Shown here: in pieces, positions 6,558 to 16,235 of the stretch
Layout: the number at the start of each line of letters is the position of its first letter
How positions within the stretch are numbered: position 1 is the first letter of the stretch
Assembly: GCA_934183135.1 (NCBI GenBank)
Contig: CAKPRX010000013.1
Coordinates: 1 to 37,071 of the forward strand
From: an uncultured Prevotella sp.
GTDB lineage: Bacteria > Bacteroidota > Bacteroidia > Bacteroidales > Bacteroidaceae
Reading direction: 5' to 3'
DNA: 37,071 bases
Translations under genes and position numbers: made by a program
Notes under the pieces: generated by a model
The model's input: the letters and a program-made list of their open reading frames with translations, nothing else
What the model was told of the DNA's origin: nothing
Database searches by the model: none

Positions 6558-7450
6558 ATTCCTAATCCTCCAGTAAAAGTAATGTCAATGGCCTTGCTCT
6601 GCAGTATCTTAGAGCCAGGGGCTATGTCGTGGGTAATCCAGATGTTGCCGCCGATAACCGTGTCGTGGCCTATGGTAACGCGGCCCAGCACGGTGGTGTT
6701 AGAGTAGATGGTGACGCGGTCGCCGATGACGGGGTGGCGCGCCTGACCCTTGGGCTGTCCGCCATGAGTGAGCTTGTAGTTGCGCGCACCCAGCGTAACG
6801 CCCTGGTAGAGGGTTACATGGCTGCCTATGACGCAGGTTTCGCCTATGACGACGCCCGTGCCGTGGTCTATCGAGAAGTAAGGCCCTATCTCGGCACCCG
6901 GGTGTATGTCTATACCCGTCAGGGCGTGGGCCATCTCGGTGATGATGCGCGGCAGCACGGGTATGCGGGCGACATACAGCTGATGGGCCACGCGGTAGTG
7001 CAGCATGGCCGTCACCACGGGATAGCAGAAGATAATCTCGCTACGGCTCTTGGCGGCAGCGTCGTCGTCATAGATGGCCTCGACATCCGTGCGCAGCGTC
7101 TGCTTGATGGCTGGCAGACGGTCTATGAAGTCGGCGGCCAGCTTTTCGGCCTCGCCATCGGCGCTGTCCTCACAGCGGTCAGAGTCGAAGAGCAGCGCTA
7201 GGGCTATCTGGCGGCGCAACTGGCCGTAGAGCTGCTCCAGGTAGACCCCTATATGATAGGAGTGTATCTCATCGCAGACCTGCCGACGGTCGAAGAAACC
7301 GGGGAACACGATGTTGCGTACCAGCCGCACGACATCGCGGAGCGCGTCGACCGACGGCAGCGGCGCATCGTTGCACGGCATGACGCTGCGGTCTTCGTCG
7401 GAGATACGGGAAAGTAGTGCTACGTTTTTCTGGAATAGCTCGGTGTGCAT
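6554..7450 (-). CDS. cysE: Serine O-acetyltransferase
   Basis: 298 residues. Transfers acetyl from acetyl-CoA to L-serine, the first step of cysteine synthesis, in the cytosol. Residues about 10-180 are the alpha-helical N-terminal domain. The C-terminal part is a left-handed beta helix of hexapeptide repeats: GIDIHPGAEIGPYFSIDHGT, VVIGETCVIGSHVTLYQGVT, then RHPVIGDRVTIYSNTTVLG. The histidines of DIHPGA and IDHGTG are the conserved active-site residues. The start at 7450 (MHTELFQKNV) is preferred over the open frame further upstream, because a consensus promoter lies between. The gene leads an operon with yitT and the AlbA_2 gene. Confidence 0.95.
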   Translation of the reverse strand: MHTELFQKNVALLSRISDEDRSVMPCNDAPLPSVDALRDVVRLVRNIVFPGFFDRRQVCDEIHSYHIGVYLEQLYGQLRRQIALALLFDSDRCEDSADGEAEKLAADFIDRLPAIKQTLRTDVEAIYDDDAAAKSRSEIIFCYPVVTAMLHYRVAHQLYVARIPVLPRIITEMAHALTGIDIHPGAEIGPYFSIDHGTGVVIGETCVIGSHVTLYQGVTLGARNYKLTHGGQPKGQARHPVIGDRVTIYSNTTVLGRVTIGHDTVIGGNIWITHDIAPGSKILQSKAIDITFTGGLGI

Positions 7451-7476
7451 TTTTCTTGTTGCTGTCGAAATCGTTG

Positions 7477-7507
7477 CAAAGATAGTGAAAGTAGCAGACA
7501 GCACAAA
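7477..7507 (-). promoter_or_regulatory. Promoter of the cysE-yitT-AlbA_2 unit
   Basis: On the minus strand TTTG (7507-7504) and TATCTTTG (7484-7477) are separated by exactly 19 bp, a full match to the Bacteroidetes consensus. The transcript would start near 7472 with a leader of about 20 nt. Confidence 0.8.
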
Positions 7508-7613
7508 GCAAAAAGTGATATTTTTGCTGCGATTTATGAGTAATTGTGCTAACGCCGTGGACTACAGGGGGCTGACGCCGATGACCGCGCCGCGCGCCCT
7601 GTAACCCGCGGTG

Positions 7614-8402
7614 CTAAGCGAGGGCGAAGTGGCGCAGGGCGCGGGCCACGCCGTCGTCGTCAATGTGCGTGGTAACATAGTTGGCCGCAGCCTGCACCTC
7701 GGCGGTACTGTTGCCCATGGCCACGCCGATGCCCGCCTGGCGCAGGATGGGTATGTCGTTGCCGCCATCGCCAAAGGCCATGGTCTGGCCGATGTCCAGC
7801 CCTAAGTGGGCGGCCATCTCGCGCAGGCCGCGGGCTTTGTCTATACAGTCGCGGGTGATGTCTACAAACTCGGGGTGCCACCGCCCGAAGGTGCAGTGGC
7901 TTACGCGTCGGGCCAACAGGGCTTCCTGCTCCGCGGTGATAAAGGGGGTCATCTGCAGGATGGGCTCGTCCTTCAGGTCGGCCAGCGTCAGACTGAAATC
8001 CAGGGCATCTACCCCCAAGTCGTGTACGAAGATGCGGTCCACGATGTCCTTGCGGTTGTACACCACTACCCGGCGCCGCCCCACCACGATGAGCGAGTAG
8101 TCGGCACGGTCGGCATCGTCGACAATGGCCTGCACATCGGCCGCATCCATGGCATGGCAGGCCACCACGTCGGAGCCTACAAAGCTGTAGGCGCCGTTGG
8201 TAGTGATGTACCCGTCTATGAGCGGCGCTATCTGGCCCAGGTTGGTTATAATGGCTATAGGGCGGCCGGTAGAGATGAGGATGCGTATGCCACGGCGGTG
8301 CGCCTCGGTCAGCGCGTCGACCGTAGACTGTGGTATGACGTGGGTCTTAAAGCTCACCAGCGTCCCGTCGATGTCAAAGAAAAGTGCCTTGATGTCTGTC
8401 AT
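7614..8402 (-). CDS. Cof-type HAD-IIB phosphatase
   Basis: 262 residues. HAD motif I is FFDIDGTLVSF at residues 8-18, motif II ILISTGRP near residue 37, and motif IV GDGGNDIPILRQAG near residue 210 with a conserved lysine before it. The region between is an alpha/beta type C2 cap. This is the Cof subfamily, which removes phosphate from sugar phosphates, nucleotides or flavin precursors; the substrate is not predictable here. The gene lies 26 bp downstream of the esterase gene on the same strand and is probably cotranscribed with it. Confidence 0.92.
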   Translation of the reverse strand: MTDIKALFFDIDGTLVSFKTHVIPQSTVDALTEAHRRGIRILISTGRPIAIITNLGQIAPLIDGYITTNGAYSFVGSDVVACHAMDAADVQAIVDDADRADYSLIVVGRRRVVVYNRKDIVDRIFVHDLGVDALDFSLTLADLKDEPILQMTPFITAEQEALLARRVSHCTFGRWHPEFVDITRDCIDKARGLREMAAHLGLDIGQTMAFGDGGNDIPILRQAGIGVAMGNSTAEVQAAANYVTTHIDDDGVARALRHFALA

Positions 8403-8428
8403 TGCTGCTATATATATTATGGTTATCC

Positions 8429-9244
8429 TTAGTCGTCGTCAAACATACCCTTAAACCACTTGAGCTCCTGATAGGTCTCGCGGATGTCGTCCAGGCCTAT
8501 GTCGAAACTGCGGTCTACCACCCGCGGCGCATCGCGCAGCGAGTGCGAGAAGAGCCAGTCGTAAGTTTTCTGTAGATAGAAGAGACGCGCGGGCACCCCG
8601 TGCGAGGCCCCTGGCAGCCAGTCATAGCGCAGCAGTTGGTCGTGGCCGGTCTGCTGCAGATAGTTTACCACACGTTTGGACTGGCTGACCGACACGGCGC
8701 GGTCGCCCGTACCGTGTATAATCCAGAGGGGCACCTGGCCCAACCCGTCGGGCTGCTTAACGCTGCATCCGCCACAGAGGGCCATGGCTGCGGCCACTTT
8801 CTCGGGGTACGCGGCCACAAAGTCCATGGTCCCGTATCCGCCCAGGCTCATGCCCAGCACGTAGATGCGTGTTGTGTCTATGGCATAGTGGGCCTCGGTC
8901 CACTCCAACAGTTCGTTTATCTTGCGCGGACTCCACGCCCCACCGCTGTTTTGCGGTGCCAGCACCACAGCGGGCACCACCTTGCCCTTCTTGATGGCAT
9001 CGAGGGGGCCGTAACGGCGCACGCGGTCCAGGTTATTGCCACAGAGGCTGGCACCGTGCAGGAAGATGACCAGCGGCAGACCGCGCCCCTGAGGGTCATA
9101 GTCCTCGGGGGTAAATATCCAGAAGTTGTAGTTACCGGGAACCACGCCCCGCATGGCCTCGGTGTTGCCCTGCTCAAGGGTACGGGCATGGAGCAGGGTG
9201 CCCGCGAGGAGCATCGTTATCAGCAAGAGGGTCTTAGTATTCAT
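8429..9244 (-). CDS. Secreted alpha/beta-hydrolase (esterase or peptidase-like)
   Basis: 271 residues with a signal peptide, MNTKTLLLITMLLAGTLLHA. The hydrolase fold shows LPLVIFLHGASLCGNN (oxyanion region), the nucleophile elbow YVLGMSLGGYGTMDF with the serine in GMSLGG, an aspartate in IIHGTGDRAV and a histidine in LPGASHGVP. Proteins of this type in Bacteroidetes are annotated as PHB-depolymerase-like or prolyl-oligopeptidase-like esterases, often acting on acylated glycans, and export to the periplasm fits that. The longer open frame upstream lacks a signal peptide, so 9244 is chosen. First gene of a two-gene unit with the Cof phosphatase. Confidence 0.87.
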   Translation of the reverse strand: MNTKTLLLITMLLAGTLLHARTLEQGNTEAMRGVVPGNYNFWIFTPEDYDPQGRGLPLVIFLHGASLCGNNLDRVRRYGPLDAIKKGKVVPAVVLAPQNSGGAWSPRKINELLEWTEAHYAIDTTRIYVLGMSLGGYGTMDFVAAYPEKVAAAMALCGGCSVKQPDGLGQVPLWIIHGTGDRAVSVSQSKRVVNYLQQTGHDQLLRYDWLPGASHGVPARLFYLQKTYDWLFSHSLRDAPRVVDRSFDIGLDDIRETYQELKWFKGMFDDD

Positions 9245-9315
9245 AGGCTTCGTTTCTACTATGGCGCCCACGGCTCCCGCCATGGCGGCGACGGGCACGG
9301 GCTGCACTATGGATG

Positions 9316-9323
9316 CAAAATTA
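9316..9323 (-). promoter_or_regulatory. -7 promoter element upstream of the esterase gene
   Basis: TAATTTTG on the minus strand fits TAnnTTTG. No clear TTTG is present at the expected -33 position. The leader would be about 65 nt. Confidence 0.45.
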
Positions 9324-9506
9324 ACCATAAAAACCTTATTCAGGCCACAGATAGCGTTAATCTTTCTATAAATCGTAAGAAGAGACATGCCCCGAGCACC
9401 TGTCGGGAGGGAACAATACCACCAGCTGCTGGCCCCCGGAAAGCCCGGAGATGCTTTTTAAGTTTTTTTTTACGACAAAAAGGCCCTTTAACAGCGCAAT
9501 AATTGT

Positions 9507-9514
9507 TACCTTTG
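9507..9514 (+). promoter_or_regulatory. -7 promoter element of the mannosidase operon
   Basis: TACCTTTG lies 21 bp before the GH92 start codon. The -33 region is only partly conserved (TTTA at 9487-9490, spacing short). Confidence 0.6.
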
Positions 9515-9535
9515 TACAAACTATTAGCTCTAACA

Positions 9536-11701
9536 ATGAAATTATTAAGAAAATTTGCAACAGTCATTGCCGTGGCGATGGGAATGGTAACCGTACAGAC
9601 ACTCCCTGTCAGCGCGCAGACTTTCACTCAGTATGTTAATCCCTACATCGGTACCGGCGGCCACGGCCACGTGTTCCTCGGTGCCAACGTACCATTCGGT
9701 TTCGTGCAGCTTGGCCCCACCGAGCCTGCCCGCGGATGGGACTGGTGCTCGGGTTACCACTACTCTGACAATGTGGTACGTGGCTTCGGGCACCTCCACC
9801 TCAGCGGTACGGGCATAGGCGACCTGGGCGACATAGCCCTGCTCCCCGTGGCCGATGCCAAGCAGAGTACCGTAGCCCTGAAGCACAGCAACGAGACGGC
9901 TCGCCCCGGCTACTACGCCCTGAAGCTGGACAAGCCCGAGGTCAACGTCGAGCTGACCGCCACCAAGCGTGCCGGTTTCCACCGCTACACTTTCGGCAAG
10001 GGCCAGAAGGCCCTCTTCCGCCTGGACCTGCAGCAGGGCATAGGCTGGGACAGCCTCAACCGCTGCCAGCTGCGCCAGATAACGCCCACCCTCATTACCG
10101 GCTACCGCACCTCGATAGGCTGGGCCAAGAACCAGCAGGTGTATTTCGCCGCCGAGTTCTCTGCGCCGGTCAAGATAGCCAACGCTAACGACACCATAGC
10201 CCTGTTAGAGGTGGCCAATGCCGACAAACCGGTGCTCATCAAGGTGGGCCTGTCGGCCGTGAACGAGGGCAACGCCATGATGAACCTGATGGCCGAGATA
10301 CCGGGCTGGGACTTTGACGCCGTAGCCACGGCGGCCAGCAAGGAGTGGGACAAGGAGCTGGGACGCATACGCATAGAGACCGCCGATGCCACCGACCGCA
10401 CCATATTCTATACCGCCATGTACCACTCGATGATAGCCCCGTCGGTATTCTCGGACGTGAACGGCGAGTACAGGGGCTCTGACTACAAGGTACACCGCGG
10501 CAGCTTCACCAACTACACCACCTTCTCGCTGTGGGACACCTACAGGGCCGCCATGCCCCTCATGTCGCTCATACATGCCGACAAGGCATCCGACATAGCC
10601 GCCACCTTTATCCATATATACAAGGAACAGGGCAAGCTGCCCGTCTGGCACCTGATGGGGAACGAGACCGACTGTATGGTAGGCAATCCTGGCGTAGCCG
10701 TGTTGGCCGACTATGTTCTCAAGGGGCTTGTCAAGGACCGCGAGGGGGCTTACCAGGCACTCAAGGCATCGGCCATGAAGGACGACCGCGGCCAGGATCT
10801 GCTCAAGCAGTACGGCTACATTCCCTGCGACCTGGACAAGACCTACGAGACCGTGGCCAAGATGCTGGAGTATGCCCTGGCCGACGCCGGAGTGGCCAAG
10901 GTGGCCAAACTGTTAGGTCATGAGGACGACTACCAGTACTTCTACAAGCGCAGCCAGAGCTACCGCAAGATTTTCGACCCCGCTACCGGGTTTATGCGCG
11001 GCCTGGACTCTAAGGGCAAGTTCCGCGAGCCCTTCAACCCCTTCCACGCCGTACACCGCCAGGACGACTATACCGAGGGCAACGCCTGGCAGTATGCCTG
11101 GCTGGTGCCCCACGATGTCCATGGCCTGGTCGGCCTCTTTGGCAGCGAGAAGCGCTTCACCACCAAGCTCGACAGTCTCTTCATCGTAAGCGGCGACATG
11201 GGTGCCGAGGCTTCGCCCGACATCTCGGGCCTCATCGGCCAGTATGCCCACGGCAACGAGCCCAGCCACCACATTATATATATGTACAACTACGTAGGCC
11301 AGCCCTGGAAGGCAGCCCGCCTGATACGCCAGACACTGAGCACCATGTACAGCAACAACTTCGACGGCCTGAGCGGCAACGAGGACGTGGGCCAGATGTC
11401 TGCCTGGTACATTCTCTCAAGCCTGGGCCTGTACCAAGTGGAGCCCGAGGGCGGCAAGTTTATCTTCGGCTCGCCCATCTTTGACCGCGCCACCCTTACC
11501 GTAGGCCAGGACAACACCCTGGACATCGTGGCCCACAACAACAGCAAGCAGAACATCTATATACAGAGCGTCAAGTGGAACGGCCGCCCCTACACCAAGT
11601 CGTACATCCACTACGCCGACCTCATCAAGGGCGGCAAGCTCGAGTTTGTCATGGGCCCCAAGCCCTCTAAGTTCGGTACCAAGGTCAAAGACCGTCCCTA
11701 A
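9536..11701 (+). CDS. GH92 exo-alpha-mannosidase
   Basis: 721 residues with a signal peptide (MKLLRKFATVIAVAMGMVTV, cleavage near A27). The mature N terminus FTQYVNPYIGTGGHGHVFLG plus ANVPFGFVQLGPTEPARGWD is the hallmark GH92 start. Further signatures are GFGHLHLSGTGIGDLGDI, FSLWDTYRAAMPL near residue 325, CMVGNPGVAV, and the C-terminal GNEPSHHIIYMYNYVGQPWK and GLSGNEDVGQMSAWYILSS blocks that carry the calcium and catalytic acid/base residues. GH92 enzymes are calcium-dependent inverting alpha-mannosidases (mostly alpha-1,2 or alpha-1,3) that trim N-glycans or yeast mannan in the periplasm. Linkage specificity is not predictable. First gene of the GH92-GH125-MFS-GH130 operon, 13 bp before GH125. 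Confidence 0.96.
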   Translation: MKLLRKFATVIAVAMGMVTVQTLPVSAQTFTQYVNPYIGTGGHGHVFLGANVPFGFVQLGPTEPARGWDWCSGYHYSDNVVRGFGHLHLSGTGIGDLGDIALLPVADAKQSTVALKHSNETARPGYYALKLDKPEVNVELTATKRAGFHRYTFGKGQKALFRLDLQQGIGWDSLNRCQLRQITPTLITGYRTSIGWAKNQQVYFAAEFSAPVKIANANDTIALLEVANADKPVLIKVGLSAVNEGNAMMNLMAEIPGWDFDAVATAASKEWDKELGRIRIETADATDRTIFYTAMYHSMIAPSVFSDVNGEYRGSDYKVHRGSFTNYTTFSLWDTYRAAMPLMSLIHADKASDIAATFIHIYKEQGKLPVWHLMGNETDCMVGNPGVAVLADYVLKGLVKDREGAYQALKASAMKDDRGQDLLKQYGYIPCDLDKTYETVAKMLEYALADAGVAKVAKLLGHEDDYQYFYKRSQSYRKIFDPATGFMRGLDSKGKFREPFNPFHAVHRQDDYTEGNAWQYAWLVPHDVHGLVGLFGSEKRFTTKLDSLFIVSGDMGAEASPDISGLIGQYAHGNEPSHHIIYMYNYVGQPWKAARLIRQTLSTMYSNNFDGLSGNEDVGQMSAWYILSSLGLYQVEPEGGKFIFGSPIFDRATLTVGQDNTLDIVAHNNSKQNIYIQSVKWNGRPYTKSYIHYADLIKGGKLEFVMGPKPSKFGTKVKDRP

Positions 11702-11714
11702 TAAAATTATACAC

Positions 11715-13205
11715 ATGAGTATGATACAGATAAGAAAGGTGGCCATCGCCGGATGGCTCACCTTTACCGCCGCTACAGCCTGGGCACAGCCCCCGGCCAT
11801 ACAGAAAGAGTTCGGCAAGGAGTATATAGACGCCATAGCCGTAAGCACCCCCTACGTGTCCAAGCGCCCGAAGGTAGAGGAGCGCCTCTTCCGTTCCAAG
11901 GCCGTAGAGAAGACCATCCGCGAGATCAAGAAGAAACTCAAGGACACTCCCTACCTGGCCTGGATGTTCGAGAACTGCTTCCCCAACACCCTCGACACCA
12001 CCGTCCATTACGAGGAGGATGCCGACGGCAACCCCGACACCTTTGTCTATACCGGCGACATCCACGCCATGTGGGGCCGCGACTCTGGCGCACAGGTATG
12101 GCCTTACCTCCAGTTCGCCAACGAGGACAAAGACATCCGCAAGATGATTAAAGGGGTCATCCTGCGTCAGTTCAAGAACATCCAGTACGACCCTTACGCC
12201 AACGCCTTCACCCGTTACACCTCCGACAAGAGCGAGTGGATGAAGGACGACTGTGGCATGAAGCCCGGGCTGCACGAGCGCAAGTACGAGATAGACAGCC
12301 TATGCTACCCGCTGCGCCTGGCGTATGAGTACTGGCGCGTCACGGGCGACGCCTCTATCTTCGAGGGCCAGCTCTGGCAGGATGTGGTGCGCAACATCCT
12401 GCGCACGTTCCACGAGCAGCAGCGCAAGGACGGCCGCGGCCCCTACAAGTTCCTCCGCGTTACCGACCGCCAGCTGGACACCGTGTGCAGCGGCGGATGG
12501 GGCGCTCCCGTACGGCCTGTGGGGCTGATAGCCTCGGTATTCCGCCCGTCGGACGATGCCACCACCTTCCTGTTCCTGGTTCCGTCTAACTTCATGGCCG
12601 TGTCTACCCTCGGCAAGATGGCCGACGTGCTCACCCAGGTCAACCACGACAGCGCCCTGGCCACCCAGTGCAGCTCGCTGGCCGCCGAGGTGAAAGCCGC
12701 GCTGCAGAAATACGCCGTATATGACCACCCCAAGTATGGCAAGATATACGCCTTTGAGGTAGACGGCATGGGCAACCACCTGCTGATGGACGATGCCAAC
12801 GTGCCCAGCCTGCTGGCCATGCCCTACTTAGGCGATGTAGACTACGACGACCCCATCTACCAGAACACCCGCCGCTTCGTGTGGAGCGAGGACAACCCCT
12901 ACTTCTTCCGCGGCAAGGCCGGCGAGGGCATCGGCGGCCCCCACATAGGCTACGACATGGCCTGGCCGATGAGCCTCATCATGCGCGCCATGACAAGCCG
13001 TGACGACGCCGAGATTAAGCAGTGTGTGCAGATGCTCATGGACACCGACGCCGGCACGGGCGTCATCCACGAGTCGTTTGACGTGAACAACGCCAGCAAG
13101 TACACCCGTCCCTGGTTTGCCTGGCAGAACACCCTGTTCGGCGAACTTATCCTCAAGCTGGTCCACGATGGCAAGGCCGACCTGCTTAACACCTGTAAGA
13201 AGTAA
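11715..13205 (+). CDS. GH125 exo-alpha-1,6-mannosidase
   Basis: 496 residues with a signal peptide ending WLTFTAATAWA at about residue 24. The fold is an (alpha/alpha)6 barrel (formerly DUF1237); recognisable blocks are VYTGDIHAMWGRDSGAQVWP near residue 117, GMKPGLHERKYEIDSLCYPL near residue 182, YEYWRVTGD, GGWGAPVRPVGLIASVFRPS, the MDDANVPSLLAMPYLG motif near residue 357 and a C-terminal GTGVIHESFD with WFAWQNTLFGELILK. GH125 enzymes remove non-reducing alpha-1,6-mannose, the residue left on an N-glycan core after GH92 trimming. Both enzymes are exported, so trimming should occur in the periplasm. Confidence 0.95.
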   Translation: MSMIQIRKVAIAGWLTFTAATAWAQPPAIQKEFGKEYIDAIAVSTPYVSKRPKVEERLFRSKAVEKTIREIKKKLKDTPYLAWMFENCFPNTLDTTVHYEEDADGNPDTFVYTGDIHAMWGRDSGAQVWPYLQFANEDKDIRKMIKGVILRQFKNIQYDPYANAFTRYTSDKSEWMKDDCGMKPGLHERKYEIDSLCYPLRLAYEYWRVTGDASIFEGQLWQDVVRNILRTFHEQQRKDGRGPYKFLRVTDRQLDTVCSGGWGAPVRPVGLIASVFRPSDDATTFLFLVPSNFMAVSTLGKMADVLTQVNHDSALATQCSSLAAEVKAALQKYAVYDHPKYGKIYAFEVDGMGNHLLMDDANVPSLLAMPYLGDVDYDDPIYQNTRRFVWSEDNPYFFRGKAGEGIGGPHIGYDMAWPMSLIMRAMTSRDDAEIKQCVQMLMDTDAGTGVIHESFDVNNASKYTRPWFAWQNTLFGELILKLVHDGKADLLNTCKK

Positions 13206-13219
13206 GGAGACCCTACACT

Positions 13220-14497
13220 ATGAAAGAAACAGCAATAACCAATAAGAAAGTAAGCCCCATAGCCTGGGTTCCCACCCTCTACTTTGCCATGGGCATGCCC
13301 TTTGTGGTACTCAACATGGTGGCCTCGCTCATGTACAAGGGCATGGGCATCTCGGATGCCCAGATTGCGTTCTGGACGTCGCTCATTATGATGCCCTGGA
13401 CACTCAAGTTTCTCTGGAGTCCCATCATGGAGCTGTACAAGACCAAGAAATTCTTCGTGGTGCTTACCCAGGTAACCACCGGAGTATGCTTTGGGCTGGT
13501 GGCATTCTCGCTCAGCCTGCCCCACTTCTTCGCCATCACCATAGCGCTGCTCGCCATAATAGCCATGAGCGGCGCCACGCACGACATAGCCGCCGACGGC
13601 ACCTATATGGGCGTACTGTCCAAGGACGAGCAGGCGCGGTGGATAGGCTGGCAGGGGGCTTTCTACAACATAGCTAAGATATTTGCCACCGGACTGCTGG
13701 TCTACCTGGCCGGATACTTCATCCCCAAGGTGGGCATAACCATGGCCTGGACCATCGTGATGGCTATCTTAGGCACCATTATGACCGCGATAGGCATATA
13801 CCACTACGTCATCCTGCCCGTAGACAAGGCCGAGAGCGCCCAGACCAAGACCCTGGGCGAAACCATGCGCGAGCTGATGGCGGTGATAGCCGACTTCTTC
13901 ACCAAGAAGCACATCTGGTACTACATAGCCTTCATTATCCTCTACCGGTTTGCCGAGGGATTTGTCATGAAGATAGTGCCGCTCTTCCTCAAGGCCTCGC
14001 GCGCCGAGCAGGGCCTGGGCCTCGACGAGAAGGCCATCGGCCTGCTCTACGGCACCTTCGGGGCGGCCGCCTTTGTCATCGGCTCTATCCTCGCGGGCTA
14101 CTATATAGCCCACAGGGGCCTGCAGAAGAGCCTGTTCACCCTGGCCCTGGTGTTCAACCTGCCCTTTGTGGCCTACACGCTGCTGGCCATCTATCAGCCG
14201 GAGAACCTGGCCGTCATAGGGAGCGCCATCGTGATAGAATACTTCGGCTACGGCTTCGGCTTCGTGGGCCTTACCCTCTTCATGATGCAGCAGATAGCCC
14301 CGGGCAAGCACCAGATGTCGCACTACGCATTTGCCTCGGGCATCATGAACTTAGGCGTGATGATGCCGGGAATGGTGAGCGGCCAGCTGGCCCATGTCCT
14401 GGGCTACCGCGGGTTCTTCATCATGGTGCTCTTCTGCGTCATCCCGGCCCTGCTGATAACCTGGTTTGTGCCTTTCACCTATCCAGACAAGAAATAG
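13220..14497 (+). CDS. MFS transporter of the mannosidase operon
   Basis: 425 residues with 12 predicted membrane helices in two halves. The N terminus ([20 protein letters not shown]) and the motif [20 protein letters not shown] near residue 115 are typical of AmpG/PAT-like major facilitator proteins, which import muropeptide or glycoside-type solutes through the inner membrane. In Bacteroides an MFS gene also accompanies GH92 and GH130 at the N-glycan locus; here it lies between the exported mannosidases and the cytosolic phosphorylase. The inferred cargo is therefore Man-beta-1,4-GlcNAc or a close relative. Gaps to its neighbours are 14 bp (upstream) and 55 bp (downstream). Confidence 0.9.
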   Translation: MKETAITNKKVSPIAWVPTLYFAMGMPFVVLNMVASLMYKGMGISDAQIAFWTSLIMMPWTLKFLWSPIMELYKTKKFFVVLTQVTTGVCFGLVAFSLSLPHFFAITIALLAIIAMSGATHDIAADGTYMGVLSKDEQARWIGWQGAFYNIAKIFATGLLVYLAGYFIPKVGITMAWTIVMAILGTIMTAIGIYHYVILPVDKAESAQTKTLGETMRELMAVIADFFTKKHIWYYIAFIILYRFAEGFVMKIVPLFLKASRAEQGLGLDEKAIGLLYGTFGAAAFVIGSILAGYYIAHRGLQKSLFTLALVFNLPFVAYTLLAIYQPENLAVIGSAIVIEYFGYGFGFVGLTLFMMQQIAPGKHQMSHYAFASGIMNLGVMMPGMVSGQLAHVLGYRGFFIMVLFCVIPALLITWFVPFTYPDKK

Positions 14498-14552
14498 GCG
14501 GGCACGGCCACCACAGAGACTATTATTGAACAACTTAAAAAACATAACAACT

Positions 14553-15551
14553 ATGAGTAAACTTATCATCGAGGGACAGGCCCTGCCCAATATGCCGTGG
14601 GAAGACCGCCCTCAGGACTGTAAGAACGTGATGTGGCGCTGCAGCCAGAACCCCATCATACCGCGCGACCTGCTGCCCACGAGCAACAGCATCTTCAACA
14701 GCGCCGTGGTGCCCTTCGGCAAGGGCTACGCAGGTGTCTTCCGCTGCGACGACACCAACCGCCGCATGGTACTCCACGTGGGCTTCTCTGACGATGGCGT
14801 CAAGTGGAATATCAACGAGGAGCCGCTGCGCTTCGAGTGCGACAACGAGGAGATAGGCCAGTGGGTGTACGGCTACGACCCCCGCGTGTGCAAGATAGAG
14901 GACAAGTACTACGTTACCTGGTGCAACGGCTACTACGGCCCTACCATCGGCGTGGCCTGGACTACCGACTTCGTGACCTTCCACCAGCTCGAGAACGCCT
15001 TCCTGCCCTACAACCGCAACGGTGTGCTCTTCCCCAAGAAGATCAACGGCAACTTTGCCATGCTCTCGCGCCCCTCTGACACGGGCCACACACCCTTTGG
15101 CGACATCTTCTACAGCGAGTCGCCCGACATGTGCTTCTGGGGCAAGCATCGCCATGTCATGGCTCCTGCCGCCTTCGAGGTGAGCGCCTGGCAGTGCATG
15201 AAGATAGGTGCCGGCCCCATCCCCATCGAGACCAGCGAGGGCTGGCTGCTCTTCTACCATGGCGTGCTCCACTCGTGCAATGGCTACGTGTACAGTTTCG
15301 GCTCAGCGCTGCTCGACCTTGAACAGCCGTGGAAGCCCATCTATCGCAGCGGTCCCTACCTCATCTCCCCGCAGAAGCAATACGAGCTCACGGGCGACGT
15401 TCCTAACGTATGCTTCCCCTGTGCCGAGCTCCATGACCCTGAGACGGGCCGCGTAGCTGTCTACTATGGCTGCGCCGACACGGTTACGGGTCTCGCCTTT
15501 GGCTACATCCCCGAGATTATCGAGTGGACACGTAAGAACAGCATTATCTAA
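14553..15551 (+). CDS. GH130 beta-mannoside phosphorylase (Man-GlcNAc type)
   Basis: 332 residues and no signal peptide, so cytosolic. The five-bladed propeller shows [59 protein letters not shown] (D109 of the DPR motif aligns with the GH130 catalytic acid), [17 protein letters not shown], and [20 protein letters not shown]. These enzymes split beta-1,4-mannosides with phosphate to give mannose 1-phosphate. Next to GH92 and an MFS carrier, the best match is the BT1033-like phosphorylase acting on Man-beta-1,4-GlcNAc from N-glycan cores; mannosyl-glucose phosphorylase is the alternative. The start at 14553 ([16 protein letters not shown]) fits the family; the upstream open frame overlaps the transporter gene. 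Last gene of the operon. Confidence 0.94.
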   Translation: MSKLIIEGQALPNMPWEDRPQDCKNVMWRCSQNPIIPRDLLPTSNSIFNSAVVPFGKGYAGVFRCDDTNRRMVLHVGFSDDGVKWNINEEPLRFECDNEEIGQWVYGYDPRVCKIEDKYYVTWCNGYYGPTIGVAWTTDFVTFHQLENAFLPYNRNGVLFPKKINGNFAMLSRPSDTGHTPFGDIFYSESPDMCFWGKHRHVMAPAAFEVSAWQCMKIGAGPIPIETSEGWLLFYHGVLHSCNGYVYSFGSALLDLEQPWKPIYRSGPYLISPQKQYELTGDVPNVCFPCAELHDPETGRVAVYYGCADTVTGLAFGYIPEIIEWTRKNSII

Positions 15552-15635
15552 GACTGCGGCAGGCAGGCGCACCCCGGCTCCCACGCTGGAGCCGCCCCGG
15601 CCACCTGCCTCGGCCACCTGTATAGCAAGGGAAAG

Positions 15636-15673
15636 TCCCGCACGCCCACCAGGCTTGCGGGATTTTTCTTTTT
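15636..15673 (+). terminator. Terminator of the mannosidase operon
   Basis: TCCCGCA (15636-15642) pairs with TGCGGGA (15656-15662), followed by TTTTTCTTTTT. Just upstream, 15559-15610 is GC-rich and can form a second structure (GGCTCC/GGAGCC nested in GGCAGG/CCTGCC). Confidence 0.75.
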
Positions 15674-15693
15674 ACAGCCATGACCGGAACCGC

Positions 15694-16165
15694 GAAAAAC
15701 CTTTACACCCGACTGTATATTTATGCAAAACAAGCGGTGATAATGTATAAATATGCAGCCGAAACGGCCATTTTCGAGGGCACATTTTCCGGAAAATTTC
15801 AACAAACCAGGACTGTTTTTGGGGCCGCCAGGGGCGTTTTGGGGCATCGCGAGGGGCACAAAAGTAACTATCTTTTACAAAACAGGGACATTCAGTGCGT
15901 TTTTCGCTGCTATTTCCGGCTCTTCTGAAGACGATTTTCGGCATCACCGCGATGGTCATTTTTTTGCTCGCGATGGTCATTACGATTCTAATGACCATCG
16001 CGAGCGAAAAAAAAGTCGTTTCCGGGCCGTCTGAAAACACCCGTTTCCGGCACCGCCACCCACTCGGCAAGCGTACAGGCAAACGACAGGAGCCCTAAAC
16101 GCCCTCGCCCGACGCCAAAAGACCAGAAATGTATATTTATACATTTTCGGAAAAAACTTTACGAT
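15694..16165 (-). repeat. 472-bp non-coding dispersed element, copy B (inverted)
   Basis: Reverse complement of copy A at 1562-2033, with the same ends and the same length. The end hairpin has its perfect arm GACTGTATATTTATGCAAAA at 15711-15730 (identical to A), but the opposite arm at 15741-15760 carries five changes, two of which keep pairing as G-T. The central hairpin arms are 15966-15982 and 15989-16005 (17 bp perfect), and their loop CGATTC is the complement of the loop in A. The extra CGCGATGGTCAT is at 15948-15959 and the palindrome TGTATATTTATACA at 16130-16143. It sits just behind the terminator of the mannosidase operon. No coding frame is convincing. Confidence 0.85.
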
Positions 16166-16235
16166 ACATTCCGGAATAATTATCCGTCACTGTCAGTGGG
16201 CAGGAAGTATGCGCCTACCCACAGGGGGTGCTTTT

